The notes beneath the pieces were generated by a model. It did not search any database, had not been told where the DNA came from, and saw only the letters and a list, made by a program, of their open reading frames with translations. A DNA stretch of 64,000 nt from Fonsecaea monophora (taxonomy: Eukaryota; Ascomycota; Eurotiomycetes; Chaetothyriales; Herpotrichiellaceae), in NCBI RefSeq assembly GCF_001642475.1, contig NW_019174042.1, positions 40,723 through 104,722 of the forward strand. Reading direction: 5' to 3'. Each line of letters starts with the position of its first letter. Within the stretch, counting starts at the first letter, position 1. Shown in pieces: positions 9,766-21,124 of the stretch. The translations under genes and the position numbers were made by a program.

Positions 9766-10869
9766 ATGGGCCACATTCTTTCGTGTTTCCTAGATGCCAA
9801 CCGCGGCGATGGCGCCAACACAAAATTCTGCAGACGGCACTCGGTTTCCGACTCGGCTGCGTCTTTTGGATGCCAGGACGGACCTAAACAGGTCGGCAAG
9901 GGTCAGTGCGGAGCCGTCTGGGCTCTGATGGACCTGGTTCTGAAGGCAAGCAACGAGGTGAGGCGAGATCAGCTCTGGAAGGACAGTTGTAACCACAGGA
10001 GGGCAGAAGTTGCAGTTCAACAGGCGCCCTGGGAATTCCGGCCAGATATCAACATACCTCGTTGGATTAGCTTAGTGCAACCCTCTGATGGGACGTTCTG
10101 GAGCGAGTTTGGCGGCTGGTTTCCTCAAGACTTCCAGCCAACATGTGGCGTTTTATCGACAAGAGTACACGGACTACCCGCACACGTCCGAGAGGCCATC
10201 GTTGACCTTTTCGCTCCTGAATCCATCAAAGCCATCAAGACGGATTTCCTGGCGAACCCGGAGAACCAGGACTGCTTGATCCGCCTGTACTTGGGTCGAA
10301 GGGCTGAGCGATCAGCGTTTTCAGCCGCGTTTCGACTTCGCGACTTTGAGCTCAAGGTCAATGAAATGGAGTTTCTGCAACTTGATACAAGTACCTGGGC
10401 TAGAGCCATGGCTCAAATGCTTGCAGTCCTGCATTGGAGGGCGCAGATTGATGCCAATGGCGTTGAGTTCGTTTTGGGAAAGACACCACACGTCGAAGCT
10501 GAGCAGACAGCTATACGTTTGGAGAGCAGAAGCTGCAACCTTGCCAACGTCTCCAACATCATCCGGTTCGAGTGTCACCGACGATCCATAGGCATTTGGC
10601 TGCTGGATTTCAACCAGTGTCGCACATTCTCAGAGTCCCCAGCGGGCGTGAGGCAGCTGCAAAGAGCCTTCTATCTCAGCGATCCATATTACCCTTCACC
10701 AGTTTCAACGCACCCCAACGACATGACCTTGTGGGATACCTTCAAGGCTGCTTATCTTGAAGCCAGCGCATCCCTCACGGAAAGTGAAATGCCGGAACTG
10801 TTTATAGAGGCGGTTGAGGAAGAAGGCCAAAGACGTGGTGCTGAAGGATCTCTCCAGCAGTCTTGGTGA
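9766..10869 (+). CDS. DUF3669-like protein with N-terminal acylation signal
   Basis: This encodes 367 aa from the ATG at 9766, which has a strong ACCATGG context. An in-frame ATG at 9646 would add 40 residues without similarity. The C-terminal half (STWARAMAQMLAVLHWRAQ, then GIWLLDFNQCRTF, then DPYYPSP and LWDTFKAAYLEAS) has the order and spacing I associate with the fungal DUF3669 domain. From the chosen start the protein begins MGHILSCFLDANRGD: Gly2, Ser6 and Cys7 fit N-myristoylation followed by palmitoylation, which would tether it to membranes. No catalytic motif is evident. Family assignment is from memory of the pattern and is moderate; the lipid signal is inference. Confidence 0.65.
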   Translation: MGHILSCFLDANRGDGANTKFCRRHSVSDSAASFGCQDGPKQVGKGQCGAVWALMDLVLKASNEVRRDQLWKDSCNHRRAEVAVQQAPWEFRPDINIPRWISLVQPSDGTFWSEFGGWFPQDFQPTCGVLSTRVHGLPAHVREAIVDLFAPESIKAIKTDFLANPENQDCLIRLYLGRRAERSAFSAAFRLRDFELKVNEMEFLQLDTSTWARAMAQMLAVLHWRAQIDANGVEFVLGKTPHVEAEQTAIRLESRSCNLANVSNIIRFECHRRSIGIWLLDFNQCRTFSESPAGVRQLQRAFYLSDPYYPSPVSTHPNDMTLWDTFKAAYLEASASLTESEMPELFIEAVEEEGQRRGAEGSLQQSW

Positions 10870-11301
10870 CGGACTGAAGTTCGCCGCCCCCAAGAATCCT
10901 GAGCCACAGTCTGATGGAAGCGAGAATACCCCGTGGCACTGGCGGAAAAGATCCATGGGCCCCCCAGCTTCGTTCGGTTACACCCACTCGGACCATTCCG
11001 TTCGGGGATATTTGCCTCTGCAGTCGTTCATCTCGATCATTGAAAAATCGCCGTGCCTCCGGATGCCAACCTTTGGCCAAAATTGCTTTGTCCCGGCACT
11101 CAGGCGCCACATATGATGAATATTCTGAGTTATTGTTGGGGTGATCGACTTCCATTTTTGGATCCCCAATGAAATTAGATGCGGATCAAGAGCTATTAAA
11201 TATGGCATTCTTATGGTGGCCGTCCGGCACCACGACCATAACGGCTTTTTCAAGCACTACTACCACCAACTACAAGGAAAGAATTCCCTAACCGAGCCAG
11301 T
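10870..11301. promoter_or_regulatory. Intergenic region upstream of acyl-CoA synthetase
   Basis: This contains the 3' end of the DUF3669 gene and the promoter and leader of the next gene. I see no specific site and no gene. Confidence 0.45.
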
Positions 11302-13096
11302 ATGAGTATCGAGGTCTCCCTTTCTCCAAGCCAGTCCGGATGGCACTTCCCAGCCGACAAGCAGCTCGACTTTTTTACATCGAGTCTGCCTGTATCTGGA
11401 TATTCAGCTCAAAATACCAAGGACGAAGCCTCGATACCTGAGTTACCTCTGTTCGCCGAAGCTAGATCTCACGCTCTTGCAGACCCCCACAAAGTTGCCG
11501 TCATCGACAAGACCAAAGACCAGAGCTTTACTTTTGTCCAACTCCTGAATGATGTCGCAGCCCTGAAAGCCCAGATTCAGCAGTATATCTCAGGCTATGA
11601 CCCTGTCATTTCGACATTTGAAGAGCCTAGAGTCGCATTTCTTGTTCCCTCGGGATACGATTATGTTGTCACCCAGTGGGCAGTATGGGCAGCTGGAGCT
11701 GTTTCCGTGCCGTTATGCACATCCCATCCGCTCAAAGAACTCCAGTATACGATTTCGGACTCCGACCCGTCTCTGATTATTGTGCATCCATCATTCCAGA
11801 AGTTTGAGGCTGGTCTGCAGGAACAGGCCTCTGGAATCCCGATCATGTCCCTCACACCGCACATTCCAAGCTCGAAAAACTTTCCGTTTCTTCCTCGATT
11901 TTCTCCCAGTTTCCCATCATCTCGACGAGCACTAATCATTTACACATCGGGCACGACTTCAAGACCGAAAGGATGCATCTCGACTCACGAAACCATCACC
12001 TTCCAAGCACGCAGCCTGGTTGAGGCTTGGAAATACAGCCGATCCGACCATTTGATCCATGTTCTTCCTCTCCACCATGTTCACGGCATAGTCAACGGCC
12101 TTACTGCCACATTGCTTGCTGGTGGGACGGTGGAAATGTATGCGAAGTTTGATGCGAAGACTGTTTGGAATCGGTGGTCTCAGAAAGGGTCGTCAACCAT
12201 GTTTATGGCCGTTCCTACCGTGTATTCAAGGTTAATCGACTACTTTGATTCCAGCATACGTGGAACGACATCCGAGCCGGCTGCGCGAGAAGGTGTGCGT
12301 GCCCTCCGTCTGATCGTTAGTGGGTCGGCTGCTCTGCCGGTGCCCACGAAGCGAAAGTTTGAGGAGATTTCTGGGCATGAGCTACTTGAGCGCTACGGCA
12401 TGACTGAGATAGGCATGGCCTTGAGCTGCGGTTTGGAGAAGGAGAAGCGCATCGACGGCAGCGTGGGATGGCCGTTGCCGGGCGTGCAGGTTCGGCTGAC
12501 GGACGAGAAGACTGGCCAGACCATTACGTCTTCAGGCAAGGATGAGTCGGGCCTGATTGAGATCCGCGGACCGAATGTGTTTACCGAGTATTTCCGGCGA
12601 CCAGAGGCGACCGCTGAGTCGTTTACGGGAGACGGCTGGTTCAAGACGGGCGACGTTGCCAAGAGGGAGGAGAACGGCGCCTATTTCATTCTCGGGCGTG
12701 ACAGTGTCGACATCATCAAGAGCGGCGGGTACAAGATCTCGGCGTTGGAGATTGAAAGAAAGATTCTGGGCAACGAGTACCTGAGCGGTCTTGTTGGTGA
12801 GGTGGTAGTTGTCGGCGTCGAGGACCAGGAATGGGGACAGCGAGTCGCGGCCGTCATCAAGCTGAAGGACTCGGTAAGTGGTTCTGTTTGTAGTGATCAG
12901 ACGTGGATGCTAATAATTCGACCAGGCTGTCTCGACGGAACTCGACCTGGCAACACTGCGCAAACACCTGAAGGAAGACATGGCCGCTTACAAAGTACCC
13001 ACGATCCTCAAACTTGTCGAGTCGATTGAACGGAACGCGATGGGCAAAGTCAACAAGAAGCAGATTCTGAAGCAATATTTCGGGTCACAAGAGTGA
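11302..13096 (+). CDS. Malonyl-CoA synthetase (ACSF3-like acyl-CoA synthetase)
   Basis: This is an AMP-forming adenylating enzyme, most like ACSF3, which converts malonate, ATP and CoA to malonyl-CoA. The adenylation motifs are in order: YTSGTTSRPKG (about residue 214), HVLPLHHVHGIVNG, ERYGMTEIGMALS, GWFKTGDVAK, IIKSGGYKISALEIE, and catalytic Lys in NAMGKVNKK. The ERYGMTEIGMALS and GSVGWPLPGVQVR blocks are very close to ACSF3. The model has exons 11302-12873 and 12926-13096 with a 52-nt intron (GTAAGT donor, GCTAAT branch), giving 580 aa; without splicing the final A8-like region is lost. The N-terminus is not basic and the C-terminus (GSQE) is not a PTS1, so location is unclear. Another short or branched dicarboxylate substrate is possible. 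Confidence 0.87.
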
Positions 13097-13756
13097 AGTC
13101 CTCGAGTCATTCCTGAGAGGCGATGTGTTTTGGGCAGACGTTCCATCGACGTACAAGAGAATTAGCCATGACTCGGCTGGGACTTTTAGATGGGAAGGTA
13201 TAGGTATTGGCTGTTGGCTATTGGCTATTGGCTATCGAGAGATATTACGGATCTGTCTATGCATTTATGATACTGTCACAGGGAGGGAGGGAAGGGCTCA
13301 TTTCCCTCGATAGAGGTTATTGATACACTGTACAGTAGAATAGACGTCTATCTGTATCAAGATTTCCCTCAAACCACCACCACCAACCCACAGCCCACAA
13401 AATCACCAGAAGAATCGACTCCTGTCCTTTGAGAAACTCAACAAGAGTTGAATCAAGTCTCCCGTGTGTTTATCAAGATCGACATGGACTTGGAAAAAGG
13501 GCATGAACATGAAATGAAATTATAATATCCCTATCCTCGCAACGGGGTTTATATACTCAGTACATATATCTCGACTGATCTATCTGTCTGTCTGTCTGTG
13601 CACTGCCTTGCTTTGTTCTATTCTATCCTTAAAAAAAAGGGGACAACTGCACAACTCCCCGTAGAACACGTGTAGGGTATAGTAAGTGTCACTATCGCAC
13701 CAAACATCCACCATCCACCATCCTCCTCCTCCCTCCCTCCCTCCCTCGCTCTCTAG
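13097..13756. other. Convergent intergenic region with short repeats
   Basis: This is the 3' region of two convergent genes. It holds the 7-bp tandem array at 13205-13232, a (CTGT)n tract near 13584-13600 and a CCCT-type tract near 13728-13750. No gene is seen. Confidence 0.5.
13205..13232. repeat. Tandem repeat, four 7-bp units
   Basis: Four adjacent copies of TATTGGC (one variant, TGTTGGC). Each unit contains ATTGG or TTGG, the reverse of a CCAAT core, but the position between two 3' ends argues against a promoter role. Confidence 0.8.
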
Positions 13757-15032
13757 TTAATCAAGCATGACGCGCTCCAAGAACTTCCACTCACTCCTCT
13801 CGCTATCCCTCTCGCTCTCGCTCTGCCCATCCTCACCCTCTCCTCCCCATCCACCATCACCATGACGGTGATCCACCCACGGCCTCTCCACGCCCACCAC
13901 CCCCGCCACCCTGTCCGCCAGATCCACTGCCGCGCGCAACAACGCCCCCGACGCGCCGAGGTTGACCGACCCAAAGAAATGGCCCTTGGCCTGCGGCCCG
14001 CACCCGTCGGCGAGGCAGCAGACAAACTCCAACAGGCCCGTCGCGAGGTCGTCAATCACGGAAGCATCCGAGAGGAGTTCGCCGTAGATGCAGTGGATGG
14101 CGAAGTGGGTGAGGTCGCCGCCCGAGCAGCGCGACATGGCGGAGAGGACGCGCGGGGTGTGCTGTGCGTAGATTCTCGAGAAGAGAGCCATGCCGCGCGC
14201 GGATTTGGTGGTGGTGGTGGTGGTGGTGGTGGTAGCGTCTCGCTGGGTTCCATCCTCGGACTCGGTGGCGGCGGTGACAGCGGCGCGGAGTGACTGGTCT
14301 GTTTCCAGGACGGCCGAGACGGTCGGGTGTGTCTTCTCAATGGCCTGTTGGAGCGCGAGGAGGGCGTTGATGGCCTATATACACACCAAACTCAGTTTTC
14401 TCGTTAAAAAAAATAAACATGTGTTTTCGTGGCCTCTGGTAAGACCGAGGAACCAGTAAAGTGACTTGACTTACCCTTGGAAACCCTACCAGCGTACTGG
14501 CCTTCAAGCACGCCTCTCGAATCCGTCGAGCGACGGCGACCAATTCCTCCGTCTCCGTCTCCGCTGCGTCCGCGTCCTCCTGAGGAGATCCATTCCTCGT
14601 GCTGCTGCTGCTGCTGCTCAAATACCCCCACAACTCCCCAATCAGCTTTTCCTTGTGGAAAGCCAATAGGAGTGCAGTGGTCAGGATGTACCACAGGGAC
14701 GAAGACGACGAAGACGACGAGCTTGTCGGGGAAGGTTCTGTCGTGGACACCTGGGAGAAGATATCTTCCAAGGCAGAAAAGTCGACTTTGCCCCGAGTGG
14801 GTGGCTTAACCGTGGCAACATCTGTCGCTGAGGGTGTCGAGGTGACAGAGACGGTCGTCATCGTCGACAACATGGAGCCTGGAGTATATGTGCCCTCGCC
14901 ACTGGATAACGAGTCAATGCTCTCCTCGTCCTCTGATCTCGGCAACGAGGGGATGGATTGGATGTATGTTTTCCTGGGCGGAGACGCCGTCCACGCGCGG
15001 GCAAAGATGGTGAAGCCTCTTGGTTGTGCCAT
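13757..15032 (-). CDS. AhpD-like (carboxymuconolactone-decarboxylase-fold) protein
   Basis: The spliced model has exons 15032-14475 and 14374-13757, separated by a 100-nt intron (GTAAGT ... TATATAG), giving 391 aa. Joining creates FPRVINALLALQ-like continuity: REACLKASTLVGFPR runs into AINALLALQQAIEK. Together with FAIHCIYGELL and GPQAKGHFFGSVNLGA this resembles the AhpD/CMD helical fold as it occurs in a fungal family without the bacterial CxxC. The first 120 residues are Ser/Thr/Pro-rich, with poly-Ser runs and a hydrophobic stretch LWYILTTALLLAF before the domain. A poly-Thr run of eight comes from the GGT repeat at 14208-14232. The chosen start MAQPRGFTIFARAW is the first in-frame ATG after weak upstream sequence. 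The reaction is unknown; family call moderate. Confidence 0.65.
14208..14232. repeat. Trinucleotide repeat inside AhpD-like gene
   Basis: About eight GGT units on the plus strand encode a poly-Thr run in the minus-strand protein. A second coding trinucleotide tract (CTG/TGC) near 14600-14618 encodes poly-Ser. Both are likely length-variable. Confidence 0.85.
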
Positions 15033-15698
15033 GGCAAGGCTGTGAATGCTTCTTATCCAGGGCACACTAGAGAAAGGGAGTGGGGTGATTGGCGAGGTTG
15101 ACAGAAGCGTGGTGTGGCAATAATAATCGTGTATCAAGAGAAGAGAAAGGAAGAAGAAGACGTATAAAAATTATTTGGCTGATTTTATGTCGCTGGAATG
15201 GACTGTATCGTTCGACGCTGTTTGTATACTGCCTGGGACGCGACAGTGAGGGAGACTGATCAATACCGCGTGCTTATCAGGCTGAGCGGGGCAGAAATAA
15301 GGGGCCAGAGCCTTGGGGGAATCACAGCGTATATAGAATATGGGTCTCTTGACAGAAAGGCGCGGTATGTGCCGGTCATTTTAACAACGGTTTCGCACTC
15401 TTATGCTTCGGAGCTGGAATTGTCGCCGTGACACCCTGACAGAGGCGGGAAGAGCGACAATCGGGAGGCGAATTCAGGGTCGGCCAGGACTCGGAAAACG
15501 CTCTGCTGTTCTTCCGCTGCACCGGATCGTATGAAGCACCAATGGGAGATTTTGTATCGGCTCCCAGAACAATACCCGAATCACGTGTGGCGATATCAAT
15601 GGTGTCGGTCGTAGTATTGCAACGATGAACCCCAGGTCATGGTAGCAGGCTTCCTCCATGCAGATAAGACACCTCCAGTGGAAAAACACCATGTGTTG
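15033..15698. other. Intergenic region between AhpD-like gene and vps18
   Basis: This holds the AhpD-like promoter and leader and the vps18 3' UTR, both minus strand. The open frames here are short and unlike any family. Confidence 0.45.
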
Positions 15699-18663
15699 TC
15701 AGATGGCCCAGGCTTCCACATCATCGTCCTCGTGGATAAAGGGCTCGTCGACCTGCTTGATGCCCAAATCCCCGCACAGAACACATTGCTCCGCGACCAA
15801 TCCGTCCAACTCGGCAACCAGCTTCTGTCGCTGCACGCCCACACTCAATCCCTGGTTGACTTCCGTCTGAAGGTCCTTGATCCGCTTTCTCTTACTGCTT
15901 CCCGAACTCTCAAGCACGCGCTTACCCAGGCAGTCGCTGTGGAAGGCGTGCTGACAAGGAAACACAAAGAACTGCCGGCTCAAGACCGGCAGCGTGCAGA
16001 TCCAACACCGCTCGCCAGCTTCCACAATGGCATAACGGTGATCCAGTGCTGCAATCTCGGCTTTGATCTGCTCGGCCGTGTGTTGCGAGAGGTCCATTTC
16101 CTGCTTGAGGCTGTCAATGTGCCGCGAGTACTCCTCCAGTGCCTCACATATCTCCTCTTTGAAATCGTCAATCACCACGAAATCGGGGAAGAACGGAATA
16201 AGATCTTCGATCTTAAGCAGCTCGCATCTTTTGAGGAAATTGATTGCTTCTTTGATGGATGCAGCCTCCTTGATCTTCTTCTCGGCGATGAGCAGCCACA
16301 GTCTCTTCCTCATCTTGTCGTTACCCTCGAGACGATCCGCGACAATTGCCGCTAGATCAATGTCATCGTGCTGCAGTGCCAGCTCCACTGCTTGCTGGTA
16401 TTGTCCCATAGTACTGTAGATGTGCACGCATGACTGGACCCGATTATGTTGAATACATAGCCTCAACGCAAAGTCGGCATCGTAAAATGGAGGGGAGGGT
16501 TGACTTTCAAGGTATCCCAACAGCATAGTTTCTGATGGCGACGGGTGTGAAGCCATGATCGAGATGAGCGCGTTGTGGACCGAAGCCGGCACCTCGAAGT
16601 TGTTGGTCACCACAAAGTTCAGGTAACGCACCGCCTGATTCTGGTTCAATGGCACGTCGGCATTCTCATTGTAGCTGAGAAGTGCGGGTATGAGCTTTTG
16701 CGGGTCGAGATTGCTCCGTCGCATGAGAATCTCTACCAGCCCGACTGCAACGTGTGTCATGAGCACATTGCTATACCGATAGAACGTCTCGGGACTGCTC
16801 TGTTTGTTAAGAACCGACAAGGCCTCGTTCCATTTCTCTCGCTGCACCCAGTACGAAAGAACGTAGTCGTAGTCGGTGATGGTGTTGGCAAAGAACAGAA
16901 GCTCCTCTTCTCTGTCGTGGCTCGAGATGACCTCGTACACCGTCTTCGCGTCCAGATCCGACTTGTACTTGGTCACAAATTCTTGGAACTCGCTTCGAGC
17001 CTTGTCCAAATCGCGCTGCGCACCTCCGGCGTCGGTGTGCTCGAGCAATTCTGCTTTCGTGGCGACCATATCGTCCAGCGAGTTCAATTTGGCCATAAAG
17101 ATCTGCACCAGCCATGTTGCTATCATGACTCGCTGCATGATCGACGACTTCTTGTACGAGCCCAACTTGGCCAACAAGTATCGCCGCAGGGCTTCTTCTT
17201 GTCCATTGTCGATCAGGGACAGGCAGACTTCCTCAAATGCTTTGCTGCTCTTTCCCCACACGCTCGCTGCCTCCAAGTACTGCCCTTTGCTCGACAAGTA
17301 GTCTCCCGACGCAGTCGCCACAGAGTCCTTTTGTGCCGCTCCTTTGGCATAGCGAAGAGCCGAGTCGTAATCTTGTTGTTTCAGCATGATCTTCCAGATG
17401 TCTCGCTCCTCGTCGTGGGCCACCACCTCGAAGATTTCTTGGTTGGTGAAAAGCCAATATGTATTTTTCTTCTGGTCCGCCACCAAGCCAAGCGCCGACT
17501 GTCCAGGTTCCAGCACCGCCTGATCGTAGACAATGCTTCCGTCAAGGCGATTGACGGCAACAATGCGACCTTCAGCAAGGGCCAGGACGTGCCATTGAGA
17601 CAGAATGGCAGAGACAATGGGATCTTGTATCAGCTTTCGCCCTCCTCGCGCCGAGATCGTTTCTGGAAAGACGGATCGTGGGTGAAGTTTCGCCTCCCCA
17701 AAAATCTTGGAGCCTAAAGTGGACGATGTAGGTGAGGTGAGCAGCTTGCCTGTCAGGACACCCTGCGAATACAGCCAGGCGAAACTGCGATACGAGTCCG
17801 GGCCGGTATCTTGTGATTCGGGCGACACCGAAAAGGACGACGGCGCGGTCGCCGTCGCGCCGGTAGTGTCATGAGTGACGGGAGCTTCCTTGGAAAACAG
17901 TTCGGCGTAGATGGAAGCTGAGCCTTCCTTCCCCCGTCCACCCGTCTTGCCGATCCAGTGACAGAGTCTTGAATGCGACGCCACAATCACCCTGCGTAGG
18001 TCTGCCTTGGTGTCGATTGTCTCTGCCCAGAGGCCCGTGACGGCACCGTCGGGGATCTTCCAGACATGTGTGCAATATCGTTCTTCGCGGCGATAGAACT
18101 CGGACGCCGGCTCAATGTATATCTCGTAAACATTCCCGTCCACTGCGCCGACCAAGATCTCTCGCGTAGAGGCCGTCGGTTGTGAGGGATTCCAAGCAAT
18201 AGACTCGATGGAGACGCCTTTCAGCCGAGACAGTGCTTTAGGTTGCTTAGACTGGCTGTGCAGGTAGAAGTTCTCGCCCAGGGTGGTGGTGATGATCAAA
18301 TGGGACGCGGACGGGTCGAGGAACATGCGACGGATGAGGCCGACCTCGCTGGTCTTTTTGGGCAGGTCGACATCTAGAGCGCACGGAATGTTAGTAGAAG
18401 GAGCTTTTGTTTCGGGACATTGAACACAGCAACAAACACACACCATCAATGTCCGACGGACTCTCGAGGTCTATCCGCAAGATGCGCCCCGTGGCCAGTG
18501 CGAGGATCAGCACGTTGTTGGCGACCTGGCCGGCCACGAAGTCCGACGCAATGTTAAATTGCAGCTGCACTCGTTCGACATTGAAGATGGGAAGCGATGT
18601 CTCGATGCCGCCGCCCGAGCCCAAGCCGGGAGCCACATAGCCGTCGTCGAGATCCAGCGCCAT
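15699..18663 (-). CDS. vps18: Vps18 (Pep3), core subunit of HOPS and CORVET
   Basis: This is the class C Vps tethering subunit needed for fusion at endosome and vacuole. The model has exon 1 18663-18444, a 70-nt intron (GTGTGT ... CTCTAG) and exon 2 18373-15699, giving 964 aa. The junction gives SPSDIDDVDLPKK. The N-terminal half reads as a beta-propeller (LIITTTLGENFYLHSQ, IESIAWNPSQ, EILVGAVDGNVYEI) of the Pep3/Vps18/deep-orange type. An alpha-solenoid with clathrin-repeat character follows. The C-terminus (about residues 860-950) is a RING-like domain: CWICTLPVLSRQFFVFPCQH, then AFHSDCL and CVLCGDLGIKQVDEPF. Length matches fungal orthologues (about 950-980). I am sure of the family. Confidence 0.95.
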
Positions 18664-19163
18664 TGCGCCGTGTCCAGGAGGAGGGTCAACGCATTATGAC
18701 TCGGCAATGCGGTTCAGTGGTCAAGTCACTAGTTGGGAACAGGTCGTAGTTTAGTCACAGCTATACTTGACAGGGTACGAGGTGTCTACAAGTACGAGGT
18801 ATGTGGGTGAGCTGCTCGTCGATCCCGCAGCCACGGCAAGGCTGCGTCCTCGGCTACACGTGACCTCAAGGCTCGGAAACAGAGCCTTGCCGAGATTTGT
18901 TGCAATGGGTATGGGACAAACACGACAAACACGACAAACTACTTTCAGGTTATCTTCAGAGGAGTCGTACGATGCGTGTGTGAATTATCTCTATATAGTC
19001 CTGCTTTGGTAATGAATCAGGATCATTAATCCCCAAACGCCATCGCTTGCTTTGCTGGTATGAATGAGAAGTCTGACTATTTTAACACATCAAATCATTT
19101 GATATTTCAAACTCATTAGTCTGTTTCGTTCCGAAATATCATCACGGACCCCTTTCAAACACT
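18664..19163. promoter_or_regulatory. Upstream region of vps18
   Basis: This holds the promoter of vps18 (minus strand) and the 3' region of the transporter gene. A 9-bp direct repeat, ACACGACAA, recurs between about 18915 and 18939. No gene is seen. Confidence 0.5.
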
Positions 19164-21124
19164 TCATTTAGCAGCAAACCTAGATCTGGCTCTCAAGTTT
19201 GCGCCAAATTTCCACAAGGTGAAGATGCCGATGATGCCGCCGACAGTCAACCCTGCGAGCAAGCTGACACCACTGCCGACACCCAAGTTTTGGAACAAGG
19301 GACGGGAGAAGTGGATGGCACCAGCCGCAATCGACGAACGGGCAAAGTCGTTGCCCGCAAAAAGCGATGCGGCGTATTGGGGGTATGTCAAGGGGATGTA
19401 GATGAAAATACACTGGAAGAGGATGAAGATGCCGACAGTGAACACGACGACACCGAGCTGCCGATGACATCAGCAACTGCCAAATAGGGTGGGATGGGAA
19501 GACTTGAACTTACCGTGGGCACAATCCAGTGGATCTTTGGTGAGTTGTTCCCGGTCCATGCAAACCAGAACAGCCCAATCGGCAACAGCAGACTAGCCGG
19601 AAGAGCAGGGATGAGACGTCTCTCAGGTTCTCCGAGACCTCGGGTGCGAATCTCTGGCTCAAACACAAAGCGCAGATAGGTGACGTAGAGCGCAATTGCA
19701 ATGCTGACACCGACCGAGATGGACAGGAAGATCAGACCAATCTCGCCCCCATTCATGCCGTAGCCGTGGGTGGCCTTGCCTGGGTTTCCGGTCGCGTACA
19801 CGAGGGGGAAAACTTCGAAGAAAGAGTAGAAGATGCTGTACATCAGGGCTGTGTAGAGACTGGTGAAGAGCACGGCAGGGTCGAGGATATTGATCTGCGC
19901 TGGTCGCCAGAGATTACCAATCACCACCTCGTTGACAGTCAGCTTCTCCTGGTCAATTTCGGACTGCGACTTGAGGTTGTTGTTGCCCGTCAATTTACGG
20001 AGACGCGCGGCGCGGCGTAGCAGGATGTTGGAGGCAGAAGTCTCGGGCAGCAGGAACAGGAGAGAGATGTAGACCGGAGAGGCCAGCCAGACAATCTCCC
20101 ACAGAGACCAATGCCAGTTGGTCGCAGGCACCGAGAAACCGGAGATGATTGGGCCAAGAGCCGGGCCTGCAGTCCGTTAGCAAAATCACACATGATTACA
20201 GGTCCGTATAAACTTACCAGCGGTAGCGAACGCGGCCCAGCCAGTGAGGAAGTATGGCAGCTTCAACAGCGAGTAGATGTCGCCAATGGAAGCACCACCG
20301 GTCGCCAAACAGGGACTACCGAAGAAGCCTTGCAGGAAACGCAGAACCACCAGCGCAGGGAAGCTGTTGACGACGGCAGTGGGGATGGAAAGAACGACGA
20401 AGATTCCCAGGGTGATCATATAAGGTGGATTGCGGCCAATGATTGGAATCTCCGAGAGAGGGCTGAAGATCAGAGGTCCGATGCCGTATCCCAGAACGTA
20501 CATCGACAAACCCAGCGCCGCGACGTTTGGAGAGACACCCATTTTCTCGACAATGATGGGTTCAGACGGAGTGAATATGGCCGATCCCATGTATACGGCA
20601 AGTGTATAGAGGTAGATCTGTAGGACGACAATTGTCTTCTTGCCCCTAGACCAATTCTGGGGGTTCTCCGGGTCGTCGGTTGCATACCAGTCGACCAAGA
20701 TGGTGCCATCGGAGGTGACTTGAGGAGCAATGGGCCGACTTGCTTGGTTCTTGAGGGTCTCCTGTCGCGTGGCGTTGGAATAGGCTTGTTCGAGATCGGC
20801 GCGTGTGTTGACTTGGCTCAGCTCGGGTCGAGTCATGATTTTGGACAGGGTGCGATCTGAAAGGGCAACCGACTCGCGATCTGCGGCTGTTCTGGTTGCG
20901 GTAAGGCTCTGGGCATCGTCCGAGTCGTCGTCGGCTTTCTTCTCGACATCTTCGGGCACGGAGGGGATTGGCTGTGGTTGGTGTGCTGGTGCACCAACCT
21001 TGTGGGATTGATAGGATTCAGGCAGCACAAAGTCGGATCTTTCCTCTGGATATTGGAAGTACTTGTTTCTTGTGACATAACGAATCACCTGGCCCACAGG
21101 AGCGTCCCGCAACAGAGCGGACAT
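19164..21124 (-). CDS. MFS transporter, DHA1 (drug:H+ antiporter) type
   Basis: Three exons, 21124-20218, 20166-19514 and 19457-19164, are joined across introns of 51 and 56 nt (both GTAAGT donors), giving 617 aa. A long hydrophilic N-terminus of about 190 residues precedes DDPENPQNWS, the conserved lead-in to TM1 in fungal DHA1 transporters of the Flu1/Tpo/Mfs1 type. MYVLGYGIGPLIFSPLSEI and LRFLQGFFGSPCLATGG fit TM2-TM4 motifs, and RTRGLGEPERRLIPALP lies in a cytosolic loop. The start MSALLRDAPVGQ is the first in-frame ATG downstream of a non-ATG leader. The likely role is plasma-membrane export of drugs, polyamines or other small molecules; the substrate cannot be told. It is divergent from the F-box gene at 22203. 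Confidence 0.9.

Noticed and set aside
13205..13232. Tandem inverted CCAAT cores as a promoter element
   Set aside because: The array lies between two convergent 3' ends, so a promoter role is unlikely.
16575..17717. 380-residue plus-strand open frame
   Set aside because: It is the antisense shadow of vps18 in a highly constrained coding region; it has no similarity and no start context.
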